A stretch of DNA of 64,000 nucleotides from Roseomonas sp. OT10 (GTDB lineage Bacteria; Pseudomonadota; Alphaproteobacteria; Acetobacterales; Acetobacteraceae). The notes under the pieces are model-generated. The model worked only from the letters and a program-made list of their open reading frames with translations, was not told the origin of the DNA and made no database searches. The position numbers and the translations under genes were made by a program. Below, piece by piece: positions 1-8,576 of this stretch (positions within the stretch are counted from its first letter, which is position 1; each line of letters starts with the position of its first letter). The DNA lies in NCBI RefSeq assembly GCF_020991085.1, contig NZ_CP087720.1, forward strand, positions 1-64,000, in the 5' to 3' direction.

Positions 1-382
1 GCAGCAGGTCGCCCAGCTCCACCTTGCGCCCCGCCTCGGCCACGCGCCGCTCGCGCTCCGCCCGGCCGATGCCGCGGACCTTGAGCGGGTAGGCGATGTT
101 CTCGCCCACCGTCAGGTGCGGGTAGAGGCCGTAGTTCTGGAACACCATCGCCACGTCGCGGTCCTTGGGCGGCAGGTCGTTCACCAGCCGATCGCCGATG
201 CGGATCTCGCCGTGGCTCGGCTCCTCCAGCCCGGCGATCATGCGCATGGTGGTGGTCTTGCCGCAGCCGGAGGGACCGAGCAGGACGATGAACTCCCGGT
301 CGGGGATGTGCAGCGTCTGGCGCTGCACGGCGACGAAGGAGGCCCAGGCCTTCTCGATCTCGGTCAGGGTGACGCTGGCCAT
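1..382 (-). CDS. ABC importer ATP-binding subunit, MalK/UgpC type (C-terminal part off window)
   Basis: Nucleotide-binding subunit expected to power sugar or polyol uptake together with the two permeases and the binding protein encoded just upstream. About 127 residues are present. Walker A (GPSGCGKTT) lies at residues 36-44 and the Q-loop (FQNYGLYPH) near 81-89, as in the CUT1 group; the signature motif, Walker B and any C-terminal TOBE domain would lie beyond base 1. The ATG at 380-382 overlaps the permease stop by one base (TAATG), so translation is probably coupled and this is a late gene of the operon. The substrate cannot be read from this subunit. Confidence 0.93.
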   Translation of the reverse strand, partial: MASVTLTEIEKAWASFVAVQRQTLHIPDREFIVLLGPSGCGKTTTMRMIAGLEEPSHGEIRIGDRLVNDLPPKDRDVAMVFQNYGLYPHLTVGENIAYPLKVRGIGRAERERRVAEAGRKVELGDLL

Positions 383-1200
383 TACCGTACCGCTCCCATG
401 GTCATGCCCTGGACGAAGTGCTTCTGGATCGCCAGCGCGAGCAGGATCATGGGCGCCATGATCAGCAAGCCGGCGGCGGAGAGCAGGTGCCACTGCACCC
501 CCTCCTCCGCGTTGAAGAGCTGGAGGCCGACCGGCAGGGTCACCGCGTCGCGCCGCGTCAGGATCAGGGCGAAGAGGAACTCGTTCCAAGAGATGATGAA
601 GGCGAAGATCGCCGCCGTGATGATCCCGGGCGCGGCCATCGGCAGCACCACGTTGCGGATCACCTGCAACCGGGAGGAGCCGTCCACCATCGCCGCCTCC
701 TCCGTCTCCAGCGGGATGCCGTCGATGAAGCCCTTGATCATCCAGACGGAGAACGGCATCACCACCGCGACGTCGACCAGGACGAGGGCGATGCGGCTGT
801 CCAGCAGTCCGGCCTGGCGGAACATCAGGAAGAAGGGCAGCACGATCACCACCGCCGGCACGAACTGCGTCGCCAGGATGGTGGAGAGCAGCAGCTTCTC
901 CCCCGGCAGACGGAAGCGGGAGAAGCTGTAGGCGGCGCACGTCGCCAGCGGGATCGCGATCAGCACGGTGGAAACGGCCACGACGGCGCTGTTCAGCAGC
1001 TTGAGGTGCACCTCGTAGGGCGGCTCCAGGATGCGCGCGAAGTTCTCCAGCGTCGGCGTGAAGATCAGGCGCAGCGAGAAGACATCCACGTTGTGCTTGA
1101 AGGCGGCCAGCGCGATCCAGACGATCGGCGTCAGCACCACCACCCCGGCCAGCAGCACCAGCGCCGTCTGCACGAGGTTCCAGAAGCCACGCGGCTTCAT
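382..1200 (-). CDS. ABC sugar permease, MalG/UgpE type
   Basis: Inner-membrane permease of a CUT1 ABC importer, 272 residues, the usual length for MalG-like subunits. Six hydrophobic segments can be followed, starting with VLLAGVVVLTPIVWIALAAF near residue 15. The cytoplasmic EAA loop that docks on the ATPase is visible near residue 180 (EEAAMVDGSSRLQVI). The ATG at 1198-1200 lies two bases after the stop of the other permease, and the stop overlaps the ATPase start, so the genes are tightly coupled. An alternative reading frame continues upstream through the first permease gene but has no family similarity and is rejected. Confidence 0.95.
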   Translation of the reverse strand: MKPRGFWNLVQTALVLLAGVVVLTPIVWIALAAFKHNVDVFSLRLIFTPTLENFARILEPPYEVHLKLLNSAVVAVSTVLIAIPLATCAAYSFSRFRLPGEKLLLSTILATQFVPAVVIVLPFFLMFRQAGLLDSRIALVLVDVAVVMPFSVWMIKGFIDGIPLETEEAAMVDGSSRLQVIRNVVLPMAAPGIITAAIFAFIISWNEFLFALILTRRDAVTLPVGLQLFNAEEGVQWHLLSAAGLLIMAPMILLALAIQKHFVQGMTMGAVR

Positions 1201-1202
1201 GC

Positions 1203-2072
1203 TCAGGCCCTCCGGAAGACGAAGCGGGTGTAGAGCACGGTCAGCGCCAGCATCGGCACCACCATCACCCAGGCGATGGCCGCAGCGTAGCCCATGTCGT
1301 AGTATTTGAAGCCGTTCAGGTAGGCCTGGTAGACGAGCGTCTCCGTCGCCTGTCCCGGCCCGCCCTGGGTCAGCATGAAGATCACGTCGAAGGCCTTCAG
1401 CGAGAAGACCGTCTTCAGGATCACCACCACCGCCAGTACGGGGCGCAGCTGCGGCACCACGATCTCCAGCACCACGCGCCAGGACGGGCTGCCGTCCACC
1501 TGCGCCGCCTCGATCGTGTCGCGCGGCACGGAGGCGAGGCCGCCGATCAGGATCAGCGTCATGAAGGGAGTCCAGGCCCAGACATCGGCCATCACCAGCG
1601 CGGCGAAGGCGAGGGTGGGAGAGGCTAGCCAGTTCACCCCGGCGAGCGGCGGGATCAGCGTGCCGAAGAGCGCGGCGAAGAGGCCGAATTCCGGGTGGAA
1701 CATGAAGCGCCAGGAGACGCCGACCAGGGCCGGCGACATGGCGAAGGGCAGGATCAGCAGCGCCTGCACCGAACGCCGCAGCGGCCCGCCGCGCGAGAGC
1801 AGCAGCGCCAGCCCCAGCGCCAGCAGCGTGGTCAGCCCCACCGTCAGCCCGACGAAGAGCACGGTGTTCAGCACGGCGTTGAGGAAGTCGCCGGAGGAAA
1901 AGGCCATCTCGTAGTTCTCCGTCCCCACCCAGCCCTGCGGCCGGGGGGAACGGGAGAGCCGCCACTGCCGCAGGGACAGGGAGGCGGAATAGGCCAGCGG
2001 CCACAGGGCCGTCGCTGCCACCACCAGCACGGCCGGCAGCACCAACAGCCATTTCAACGTCCGGTCGCGCAT
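1203..2072 (-). CDS. ABC sugar permease, MalF/UgpA type
   Basis: Partner permease of the importer, 289 residues. The N terminus begins with a basic cytoplasmic tail and a first membrane helix (WLLVLPAVLVVAATALWPL), typical of UgpA/MalF-like proteins without the large periplasmic insertion. The EAA loop is seen as EAAQVDGSPSWRVVLEIVVP in the C-terminal third. It sits between the binding-protein gene (28 bp upstream) and the MalG-like permease (2 bp downstream), giving the order binding protein, permease, permease, ATPase that is standard for CUT1 operons. Confidence 0.95.
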   Translation of the reverse strand: MRDRTLKWLLVLPAVLVVAATALWPLAYSASLSLRQWRLSRSPRPQGWVGTENYEMAFSSGDFLNAVLNTVLFVGLTVGLTTLLALGLALLLSRGGPLRRSVQALLILPFAMSPALVGVSWRFMFHPEFGLFAALFGTLIPPLAGVNWLASPTLAFAALVMADVWAWTPFMTLILIGGLASVPRDTIEAAQVDGSPSWRVVLEIVVPQLRPVLAVVVILKTVFSLKAFDVIFMLTQGGPGQATETLVYQAYLNGFKYYDMGYAAAIAWVMVVPMLALTVLYTRFVFRRA

Positions 2073-2100
2073 CGCGGCCCCTCCCCTCCGGCGTCCCGCC

Positions 2101-3426
2101 TCAGCGGTAGCCGGCGCGGCGCAGTATCTCGCCCGCGCGGCTCGCAGCCTCGGTCAGCAGGCGCTTCGTGTCGCCGCCGGCGGCGGCGCGGGCGATGGCG
2201 TTGCTGATCGCATCCCCCACCTCCGGCCACTCGGCGAGCTGCGGCATGACGTCGCTGTGCTTGAGCGATTCCCAGCCCGCCGCCGGCACGCCGGCATTGG
2301 CCTCGTTCACCGCCGAATCCAGCAGGTTCGCCTTGTGGTTGACGACGTTGTTCTGGATCGGCTTGCCGGCGACGCTGCGCTCGGTGGCGTTGCGCTTGTC
2401 CAGCTCGGGGTTCGACACCCACTTCAGGAACTCCCAGGCCGCGTCCGCCTGGCGGGAGGTGTCGTTGATCGCGAAGGGCATGGTGATGGCGCTGGTCACC
2501 ACCTTGCCCTTGTAGGCGGGGATGCCGGTGAAGCTGACCTGCGGCGGTTGCAGCACGCTCTGCCCCGCGGTGATCATGGGGCTGTAGGCCCACCACCAGA
2601 CAGGGATCATCGCGCTCTTGCCCTGCTGGAAGGAGACGCGCGCATCCTGCTCCACGAAGGAGACGGAGGCGGGGTTGGCGATCTTCTCCTTCGTCAGCAG
2701 GCCGATGTAGAACTCCGTCGCCTCCATCGCTGCGGCCGAGGTCCAGGCGGGGCGCATGCGCTCGTCCAGCACCTGCCCGCCCGCGGACCAGACGAAGTTC
2801 ATCCAGTGGAACAGGTTCTGGCGGTTGCCGTCGGCGTGGTAGGAAAGGGCGAGCGGCTCCAGATCCGGCTTCTTCGCGCGAATCGCCTTGCCCGCTGCCA
2901 CCACCTCGTCCCAGCTCGTCGGCGCGGCGAGGCCGAGTTCGTCGAACACGTCCTTGCGGTAGAAGAAGAGCTGGGCGTGGGAGCGCATCGGCAGGCCCAC
3001 CACCTCGCCCTTGAAGGACGCGCCCTTGGCGAAGGCCTCCGGGTAGCGGTCCATGGAGAGGCCGTCGCGCTTCAGCCAGGGATCGAGCTTCTTGAACCAG
3101 TGCGCGTTGGGCGGGCCCCAGCTGTCGAGGTAGTTCACCACGTCGTAGGAGCCGTCCGCCGCGATGCCCGTGCTCGCCACCTTCTCCTGCAAGGCGACGA
3201 AGGGCACGAAGTCCCAGCGCACCTCGATGCCCGTCAGCTCGGTGAACTCGGGCGTGCGCAGCATCAGCCCGTCGAACTGGGGCGTCACGACGGCCAGCAC
3301 ATTGATGCGGCGCCCGGCCAGCGGCTTGCCGGGGCGCAGGCCGAAGGGCGCGGCGCCCTGGGCCAACGCCGGACCGGCGGCGGCGAGGGCAGAGGCGGCC
3401 AGCAGGCCACGGCGGGTCAGGGTCAT
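2101..3426 (-). CDS. Extracellular solute-binding protein, family 1 (ABC importer)
   Basis: Periplasmic receptor of the importer, 441 residues. A Tat-like signal peptide starts with MTLTRRGLLAASALAAAGPA and the likely cleavage follows ALAQ near residue 23. The rest reads like the sugar-binding family 1 fold (VLAVVTPQFDGLMLRTPEF, then FYRKDVFDELGLAAPTSWDE in the middle). It is the first gene of the minus-strand operon. A LacI-type operator palindrome lies about 200 bp upstream at 3630-3645, between this gene and the regulator gene, which suggests induction by the transported substrate. Ligand unknown. Confidence 0.94.
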   Translation of the reverse strand: MTLTRRGLLAASALAAAGPALAQGAAPFGLRPGKPLAGRRINVLAVVTPQFDGLMLRTPEFTELTGIEVRWDFVPFVALQEKVASTGIAADGSYDVVNYLDSWGPPNAHWFKKLDPWLKRDGLSMDRYPEAFAKGASFKGEVVGLPMRSHAQLFFYRKDVFDELGLAAPTSWDEVVAAGKAIRAKKPDLEPLALSYHADGNRQNLFHWMNFVWSAGGQVLDERMRPAWTSAAAMEATEFYIGLLTKEKIANPASVSFVEQDARVSFQQGKSAMIPVWWWAYSPMITAGQSVLQPPQVSFTGIPAYKGKVVTSAITMPFAINDTSRQADAAWEFLKWVSNPELDKRNATERSVAGKPIQNNVVNHKANLLDSAVNEANAGVPAAGWESLKHSDVMPQLAEWPEVGDAISNAIARAAAGGDTKRLLTEAASRAGEILRRAGYR

Positions 3427-3629
3427 GCTCGTACGTCCTCCATCCGATGGCTTGCGCCGGCGGGTCCATCGGCCCGTCGGTCGGAACGCGTCCGGGGTCA
3501 GGCCGTGCCGGACTCTCCGGAAGGCCGCGTCGGGCGATGGGGGCAGGGGTGGCGTGGCGCCACCGGTCCGCTTCCTCCGTCAAACGCGGCCGAACGCCGC
3601 TTCTTTCTTGTGTGATAGGCTAAGCCTCA

Positions 3630-3645
3630 TTGCATACGAATGCAA
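3630..3645. promoter_or_regulatory. LacI-family operator upstream of the ABC operon
   Basis: TTGCATACGAATGCAA is an inverted repeat (TTGCAT/ATGCAA) with a 4-bp centre. The identical site, in reverse orientation, occurs at 7164-7179 before the dehydrogenase operon. The regulator gene between the two sites is the obvious candidate to bind both. Confidence 0.8.
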
Positions 3646-3684
3646 GCGGTATAGCGCATCCCCCGCGGAAAAATGCGCCGCCCG

Positions 3685-4704
3685 TTATGGGCGCCGCGCG
3701 GAGCCGCGGATGACCAGCTCGCCGCCGACCACGACGCGGCGGGTGGGCTGGGCAGGATTCTCGATGAACTCCATCAGCATGCCGACGGTGGCATCGACCA
3801 TCGGCTGCATCGGCTGGGAGAAGGAGGTCAGGTCGAAGCTCTTCCAGCGTGCCGGCCCGACATCGTCGAAGCCCACCACGGAGAGGTCGCGCGGGATGTC
3901 CAGTCCGAACTCGTGCCGCGCCACCTCGATGCAGGCGATGGCCATGTGGTCGTTGGCGCAGAAGATCGCATCCGGCCGATCGGGGCGGCGCAGCAGCCGC
4001 CGCGCCGCCTCCGACGCTCCCTCGTAGGAATAGTACCCGATCTCGCGCAGCGGTGGCCCGAAGCCCGCCGTCGCCAGCCCCGCGTGGAAGCCGCGCTCAC
4101 GGTCGCGGTTGGTGGAGGATTCCTCCAGCCCTGCCATGAAGGCCGGCCGCCGGTGCCCGCCCTCCGCCAGGAAGTGGGCGATGGCCCGCCCGCCGCGCTC
4201 GTTGTCACCGGTGACGCTGGAGACCTCCGGGTCCTCCGTCACGCGGTTGAACAGCACCACGGGAACGCCCAGCCGCCGGCATTCCCGCGCGAAGGCGGAG
4301 GACAGGCTGGCCGAGGCCATCACCACCGCATCCACCTGGTAGCGCATCACCTGGTCGACCATGGGATCGGCCGATCCCAGCTTGTCCGGGGTGAAGAGCA
4401 GGATCTGGTAGCCGTGCTTCTGCAGCCGGTTCGACAGCGCCTCCAGCACGTCCGGATAGAACTGGTTGTTCAGATAGGCCATGGCCACGCCGACCATGCG
4501 CGAGCGCCGCGTGATCAGGCTGCGGGCGATGGCGTTGGGCCGATAGCCGAGGCGTCGCGACACGGCCATCACCTTGTCCCGCAACTCGGGCGAAACGCTG
4601 GCGCCGGGGGTGAAGACCCGACTGACGGCGGATTGCGAGGTCCCCGCCTCGCGCGCCACGTCCATGGCGGTGACGCGACGGAAGGTTCCGGCCTCGCCGC
4701 TCAT
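3685..4704 (-). CDS. LacI-family transcriptional regulator
   Basis: DNA-binding repressor of 339 residues, the normal LacI/GalR length. The helix-turn-helix is near the N terminus (TAMDVAREAGTSQSAVSRVF), followed by the hinge (LGYRPNAIARSL) and a periplasmic-binding-protein-like effector domain ending with PTRRVVVGGELVIRGSARRP. The ATG at 4702-4704 (MSGEAG) was chosen because it places the helix-turn-helix about 15 residues in; the open frame extends 130 codons further upstream only through hairpin-rich noncoding DNA. Two copies of a TTGCAT-N4-ATGCAA palindrome flank the gene, suggesting it controls the ABC operon and the HisD/SDR operon. The effector is unknown. Confidence 0.93.
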   Translation of the reverse strand: MSGEAGTFRRVTAMDVAREAGTSQSAVSRVFTPGASVSPELRDKVMAVSRRLGYRPNAIARSLITRRSRMVGVAMAYLNNQFYPDVLEALSNRLQKHGYQILLFTPDKLGSADPMVDQVMRYQVDAVVMASASLSSAFARECRRLGVPVVLFNRVTEDPEVSSVTGDNERGGRAIAHFLAEGGHRRPAFMAGLEESSTNRDRERGFHAGLATAGFGPPLREIGYYSYEGASEAARRLLRRPDRPDAIFCANDHMAIACIEVARHEFGLDIPRDLSVVGFDDVGPARWKSFDLTSFSQPMQPMVDATVGMLMEFIENPAQPTRRVVVGGELVIRGSARRP

Positions 4705-5074
4705 CTGGCCGGTGGCCTTGCCCGGCTGGTGCGAGTTGTGCCGTCGGACCGGGGGGAGGCGCTGCCTCCCCGCCGGACCCCCCTCCGCCGGGGCCACAAG
4801 CTGGCCCCGGACCCCGCTGGGAGTTGGTCCTGAGTGGCGGGTGTCAGCCTGCGGACTGACCCCTGGGAGCCTCCGGACAGGCGGAGCACCGGAGAAAAAT
4901 CCAGGACAGCGCTTACTGAAGCCACAGTCGCCGGGGAGCGATGCTCCCCGGCGCGCCCCGGCATCTGTGAATGGGGGTCCAGGGGCTCTGCTCCTGGCGA
5001 ATAGGGGGGTCCGGGGGGAAAGGCAGCGCCTTTTCCCCCGGGGCGCGGAGCAGGCCGTGGCGCAGACCGGCGTC
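4705..5074. repeat. Hairpin-rich intergenic mosaic between the SDR gene and the LacI gene
   Basis: No gene is seen. The stretch is a series of palindromes: GGGGAGGC/GCCTCCCC at 4753-4771, CCGGGGCCACA block with GGGGCCA/TGGCCCC near 4790, an 11-bp perfect stem at 4929-4953 (CGCCGGGGAGC/GCTCCCCGGCG), and a GGGGGAAAGGC/GCCTTTTCCCCC hairpin near 5015-5040. The last lies directly after the SDR stop and may terminate that operon. Two blocks recur in the gap at 8196-8576, one with compensating base changes in the stem, so these are related elements rather than chance GC-rich sequence. Confidence 0.7.
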
Positions 5075-5839
5075 TCATTCCGCCGTCCAGCCGCCATCCG
5101 CCAGCAGGGCGGAGCCGGTGGTCAGCGCGGCGGCGTCGCTGGCCAGGAAGACGATGGCGCCCATCAGGTCCTCCACCTGCCCCAGCCGGCCGAGCTTGAT
5201 CTTGCCGAGGACATGGGCGCGGAAGCCCGCATCCTCGAAATAGGGGCGGGTGAGGGGCGTCTCGATGAAGGTGGGGCAGAGCGTGTTCACGCGGATGCCG
5301 TGCGGTCCCAGCTCGATCGCCATGGCCTTGGTCAGCCCCTCAAGCGCCCATTTGGAGGCACAGTAGACCGTCCGGTTGGCGCCGCCGACATGCCCCATCT
5401 GGGAGGAGACGTTGATGATCGAGCCGGGTTTCCCCGCCTCCAGCAGTCGGCGCGCCACCGCCTGGGCCGCGAAATAGGCGGCGCGCAGGTTCAGCTCCAT
5501 CACCGCGTCGAAATCCTCCACCGTCATCTCGGTGAAGGGGCGCGGGCGGTTGGTGCCGGCATTGTTGACGAAGACGTCGAAGGGCTCCGCCCGCCCGATC
5601 GCGGCCTGGACCGCCGCGACGTCCGTCATGTCCAGCGGCAGCGCCTCGGCCATCCTGCCGGCCTCCTGGATGGCGGCGGCCGCTGCCTCCACCTCGCCGC
5701 CGCTGCGGGCGGCGAGCGTGACCGCCGCGCCCGCCTCCGCCAGGGCGGCGGCGGCGGCCAGCCCGATCCCCCGCCCCGCCCCGGTCACCAGGGCGCGGCG
5801 GCCGTCCAGGCGGAAGGAGGGGGTGCGCGGCAGGCTCAT
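5075..5839 (-). CDS. SDR-family NAD(P)-dependent oxidoreductase
   Basis: Classical short-chain dehydrogenase of 254 residues. The cofactor motif is TGAGRGIG near residue 17, the NNAG motif lies near 91, and the catalytic Ser and YxxxK are seen as NVSSQMG and YCASK. The C terminus ends in the usual [18 protein letters not shown] pattern. The ATG at 5837-5839 overlaps the stop of the HisD-like gene by four bases (ATGA), so the two enzymes are co-translated and probably act in one catabolic route, oxidising a hydroxyl group in successive steps. Glycine-rich motif spacing suits NAD(P) use, but the substrate is not readable. Confidence 0.94.
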   Translation of the reverse strand: MSLPRTPSFRLDGRRALVTGAGRGIGLAAAAALAEAGAAVTLAARSGGEVEAAAAAIQEAGRMAEALPLDMTDVAAVQAAIGRAEPFDVFVNNAGTNRPRPFTEMTVEDFDAVMELNLRAAYFAAQAVARRLLEAGKPGSIINVSSQMGHVGGANRTVYCASKWALEGLTKAMAIELGPHGIRVNTLCPTFIETPLTRPYFEDAGFRAHVLGKIKLGRLGQVEDLMGAIVFLASDAAALTTGSALLADGGWTAE

Positions 5840-7143
5840 TCCGCCGCCTGCCCGTAGGGGATGTTGCGCCCGCCATAGCGCCGCACGCGCAGGTTGGCCT
5901 GTTCGGCATGGCCGACGAAGCCCTCCAGCATGCACAGGCGGGAGCAGTACTCGCCGATCATGGCCGAGGCCGCGTCGGTCAGGACCCGTTGGTAGGTGCA
6001 GGTCTTGAGGAACTTGCCGACCCAGAGCCCGCCCGTGTAGCGGGCCGACTTCTTCGTGGGCAGGGTGTGGTTGGTGCCGATCACCTTGTCCCCGAAGGAG
6101 ACGTTGGTGCGCGGGCCCAGGAACAGCGCGCCGTAGTTGGTCATGTTGGCCAGGAAGTAGTCCGGGTCCCGCGTCATGACCTGCACGTGCTCCGAGGCGA
6201 TGCGGTCCGCCTCCCGCACCATCTCCTCCTCGGAGTCGCAGAGGATCACCTCGCCGTAATCCTCCCAGGCCTGCCGGGCGATGGCGCCGGTGGGCAGGAT
6301 CGCCAGCAGCCGCTCCACCTCCACCATGGTCTCCCGCGCCAAGCGCTCCGAGGTGGTCAGCAGCACCGCCGGGGAGTTGGGCCCGTGCTCCGCCTGCCCC
6401 AGCAGGTCGGTGGCGCACATCTCCGCATCCACCGTCTCGTCGGCGATCACCAGCGTCTCGGTCGGCCCGGCGAAGAGGTCGATGCCGACACGGCCGTAGA
6501 GCTGGCGCTTGGCCTCGGCCACGAAGGCGTTGCCGGGGCCGACCAGCATGTCCACCGGCGCGATGCTCTCCGTCCCCAGCGCCATGGCGCCCACCGCCTG
6601 GATGCCGCCCAGGCAGTAGATCTCGTCCGCCCCGGCCAGGTGCTGCGCCGCCACGATGGCTGGCGCCGGCCGCCCGTGGAAGGGGGGCGCGCAGGTGGCG
6701 ATCCGGGCGCAGCCGGCGACCTTGGCGGTGATGACGGACATGTGGGCGCTGGCCAGCAGCGGGTACTTGCCGCCAGGGACGTAGCAGCCCACGGCGTTCA
6801 CCGGGATGTTCTTGTGGCCCAGCACCACGCCGGGCAGGGTCTCCACCTCGATGTCGCGGATCGCCTCCCGCTGGGCCTGGGCGAAGTTGCGCACCTGCTC
6901 CTGGGCAAAGCGGATGTCCTCGATCGCGCGGCCCGGCAGCTCCGCCACGCAGTCCCGGATCTCGCGGTCGGTCAGGCGATAGTCGGCGCGCTCCCAGCCG
7001 TCGAAGCGGATGGAAAGCTCGCGCACCGCCGCATCGCCGCGGGCGGCGATATCGGCCAGGATGCCCTCGACCGTGCCGCGGACCTTCGCATCATCCGCCG
7101 CGGCGGCGCCGGCATCCCGGCCGTTCTTCAGATGTCGCGCCAA
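5836..7143 (-). CDS. HisD-family dehydrogenase, catabolic paralogue (sulfopropanediol-dehydrogenase-like)
   Basis: 435-residue member of the histidinol dehydrogenase family. The metal and catalytic positions are visible: QAEHGPNS (Gln and His ligands), SEHVQV (Glu-His pair), [13 protein letters not shown] (Asp ligand) and EGFVGHAEQ (C-terminal His ligand). It is unlikely to serve histidine synthesis because no other his gene is near; it is coupled to an SDR and lies opposite a Bug-type binding protein. Known HisD paralogues in such settings oxidise diols such as 2,3-dihydroxypropane-1-sulfonate (HpsN), so that is a guess. The start is taken as TTG at 7141-7143, preceded by GGGAGG five bases upstream; longer forms would run through the operator at 7164-7179. 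Confidence 0.85.
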   Translation of the reverse strand: MARHLKNGRDAGAAAADDAKVRGTVEGILADIAARGDAAVRELSIRFDGWERADYRLTDREIRDCVAELPGRAIEDIRFAQEQVRNFAQAQREAIRDIEVETLPGVVLGHKNIPVNAVGCYVPGGKYPLLASAHMSVITAKVAGCARIATCAPPFHGRPAPAIVAAQHLAGADEIYCLGGIQAVGAMALGTESIAPVDMLVGPGNAFVAEAKRQLYGRVGIDLFAGPTETLVIADETVDAEMCATDLLGQAEHGPNSPAVLLTTSERLARETMVEVERLLAILPTGAIARQAWEDYGEVILCDSEEEMVREADRIASEHVQVMTRDPDYFLANMTNYGALFLGPRTNVSFGDKVIGTNHTLPTKKSARYTGGLWVGKFLKTCTYQRVLTDAASAMIGEYCSRLCMLEGFVGHAEQANLRVRRYGGRNIPYGQAAE

Positions 7144-7163
7144 GGGAACCTCCCGTTCAAGTA

Positions 7164-7179
7164 TTGCATTCGTATGCAA
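7164..7179. promoter_or_regulatory. LacI-family operator between the HisD-like operon and the Bug gene
   Basis: TTGCATTCGTATGCAA is the exact reverse complement of the palindrome at 3630-3645. It lies 20 bp before the TTG start of the HisD-like gene and 50 bp before the divergent binding-protein ATG, so one repressor dimer could control both directions. Confidence 0.8.
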
Positions 7180-7229
7180 GACATGCTCCGTTCCGCCGGC
7201 GCATGTCAAGAACAGATGGGAGAGACGCC

Positions 7230-8195
7230 ATGACCACACGCCGCACCTTGCTGGGCCTCGGCCTGGCCCTGCCCGCGTTGGCTACGGCGCAGGCGCAGGA
7301 CTTCCCCACCCGCCCCGTCACCGTGATGATCGGCTTCCCGCCGGGCGGGCTGAACGACCTCAGCGCCCGCGTCATCCTCCAGCGCATGGGCCAGGCGCTG
7401 GGCCAGACCATCGTGGTGGAGAACCGGGCCGGCGGCGCCACGGCCATCGCCACCACCGCCGTCACCTCCGCCCGACCGGACGGCTACACGCTGCTGATGG
7501 GCGCCTCCTCCCTGGCGATCAACCCGTCCCTGGCGCCGGAGCTGGAGCCGAAGCGGCCGCTCGACGTGCTTACGCCGATCGGCATGAGCTTCCGCAGCGC
7601 CTTCGCGTTGCAGATCCACCCTTCGCTGCCGGCGAAGACGCTGCCCGAGTTCATCGACCACGCGAAGGCCAACCCGGGGAAGATCGCCTTCGGCAGCTCC
7701 GGCACCGGGGCGGTGAACCACCTCTGCCTGGAGATGATGCGTGGCCGCACCGGCATCGACGTCGTCCACGTGCCGTACAAGGGCGGCGCGCAGGCGCTGG
7801 TCGACCTCCAGGCCAACCGCATCCAGGCGATGTTCTCCGCCGTGCTGGAGGCCCTGCCGCCGATCCGCGACGGCCGTACCCGCGGCATCGCCGTGTCCTC
7901 GCGCGAGCGCGTCGGCGTGCTGCCCGAGCTGCCGCCCGTGGCGGACACCCTGCCCGGCTTCGACGGCGTGTTCTGGCAGGGCCTCTTCGCCCCCGCCGGC
8001 ACGCCGGAGCCGGTGCTGCAACGCCTCTCCGCCGCGCTGAGCGTGGCCACCGACGATGCCGACGTGCGCGCGAAGCTGGCCGAGAACGGCGTGGCCGTGC
8101 AGACTGGCAGCGCGGACGTGCTACGCGAGACGCTGCTGGCAGACACCGCCTTGTGGGGGAAGGTGATCCGCGAGGGGAACATCAGGCCCGACTGA
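7230..8195 (+). CDS. Tripartite tricarboxylate transporter (Bug) substrate-binding protein
   Basis: Periplasmic Bug/TctC-family receptor, 321 residues. The signal peptide is [18 protein letters not shown], with cleavage likely after AQAQ. The mature start [16 protein letters not shown], the middle [15 protein letters not shown] and the ending [11 protein letters not shown] are family hallmarks. The ATG at 7230 follows a GGGAGAG ribosome site six bases upstream; the frame is open earlier but that part overlaps the operator. No TctA/TctB membrane genes are nearby, which is common for Bug proteins. It is divergent from the HisD/SDR operon and shares its operator, so it probably binds the substrate of those enzymes. 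Confidence 0.94.
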   Translation: MTTRRTLLGLGLALPALATAQAQDFPTRPVTVMIGFPPGGLNDLSARVILQRMGQALGQTIVVENRAGGATAIATTAVTSARPDGYTLLMGASSLAINPSLAPELEPKRPLDVLTPIGMSFRSAFALQIHPSLPAKTLPEFIDHAKANPGKIAFGSSGTGAVNHLCLEMMRGRTGIDVVHVPYKGGAQALVDLQANRIQAMFSAVLEALPPIRDGRTRGIAVSSRERVGVLPELPPVADTLPGFDGVFWQGLFAPAGTPEPVLQRLSAALSVATDDADVRAKLAENGVAVQTGSADVLRETLLADTALWGKVIREGNIRPD

Positions 8196-8576
8196 TGCGC
8201 GGCCGGGGGTGGCGCCCGTTCCCCGGGGGAGGCGCTCGACGCAGTGCGTCGAGCCCCCCATCCCCCCTCCACCGGGGCCACAGGCTGGCCCCGGACCCCG
8301 CCGGGAGTTGGCTCTACAGGGTGGGATCGGCCTGCGGGCTGAACCCGGAGAGAGCGTGGTCAGGCGGGGTTCCGAAAGAAGCAGGGCGCCGTCAGCGAAC
8401 GAGGCGGCCGAACCCGCCGGAGGCCGTGGGCCTCCGGCGCCATGACCCCGTCGAAGGCTGTCCCGCGGCAGCGCCCACCGGGTCCAGGGCCCGCAGGGTC
8501 CTGGCGGATGAGGGGTATCGGGGAGAAGGTAGCGCCTTCTCCCCGGGGGCAAGGGACGGCGCGTCGATCGCAGGGA
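8196..8576. repeat. Hairpin-rich intergenic mosaic between convergent genes
   Basis: No gene is seen between the converging Bug and NTF2-like genes. GCTCGACGCA/TGCGTCGAGC at 8234-8254 follows the Bug stop and could terminate it. Around 8275-8320 a block of about 45 bp is nearly identical to one near 4790. GGGGAGAAGG/CCTTCTCCCC near 8518-8545 lies just after the stop of the minus-strand gene, matching the position of the related hairpin near 5015-5040, and differs from it by paired substitutions. Confidence 0.65.

Noticed and set aside
5836-7143. Histidinol dehydrogenase of histidine biosynthesis
   Set aside because: No other his genes, coupling to an SDR, LacI-type control and a divergent Bug protein point to a catabolic paralogue.
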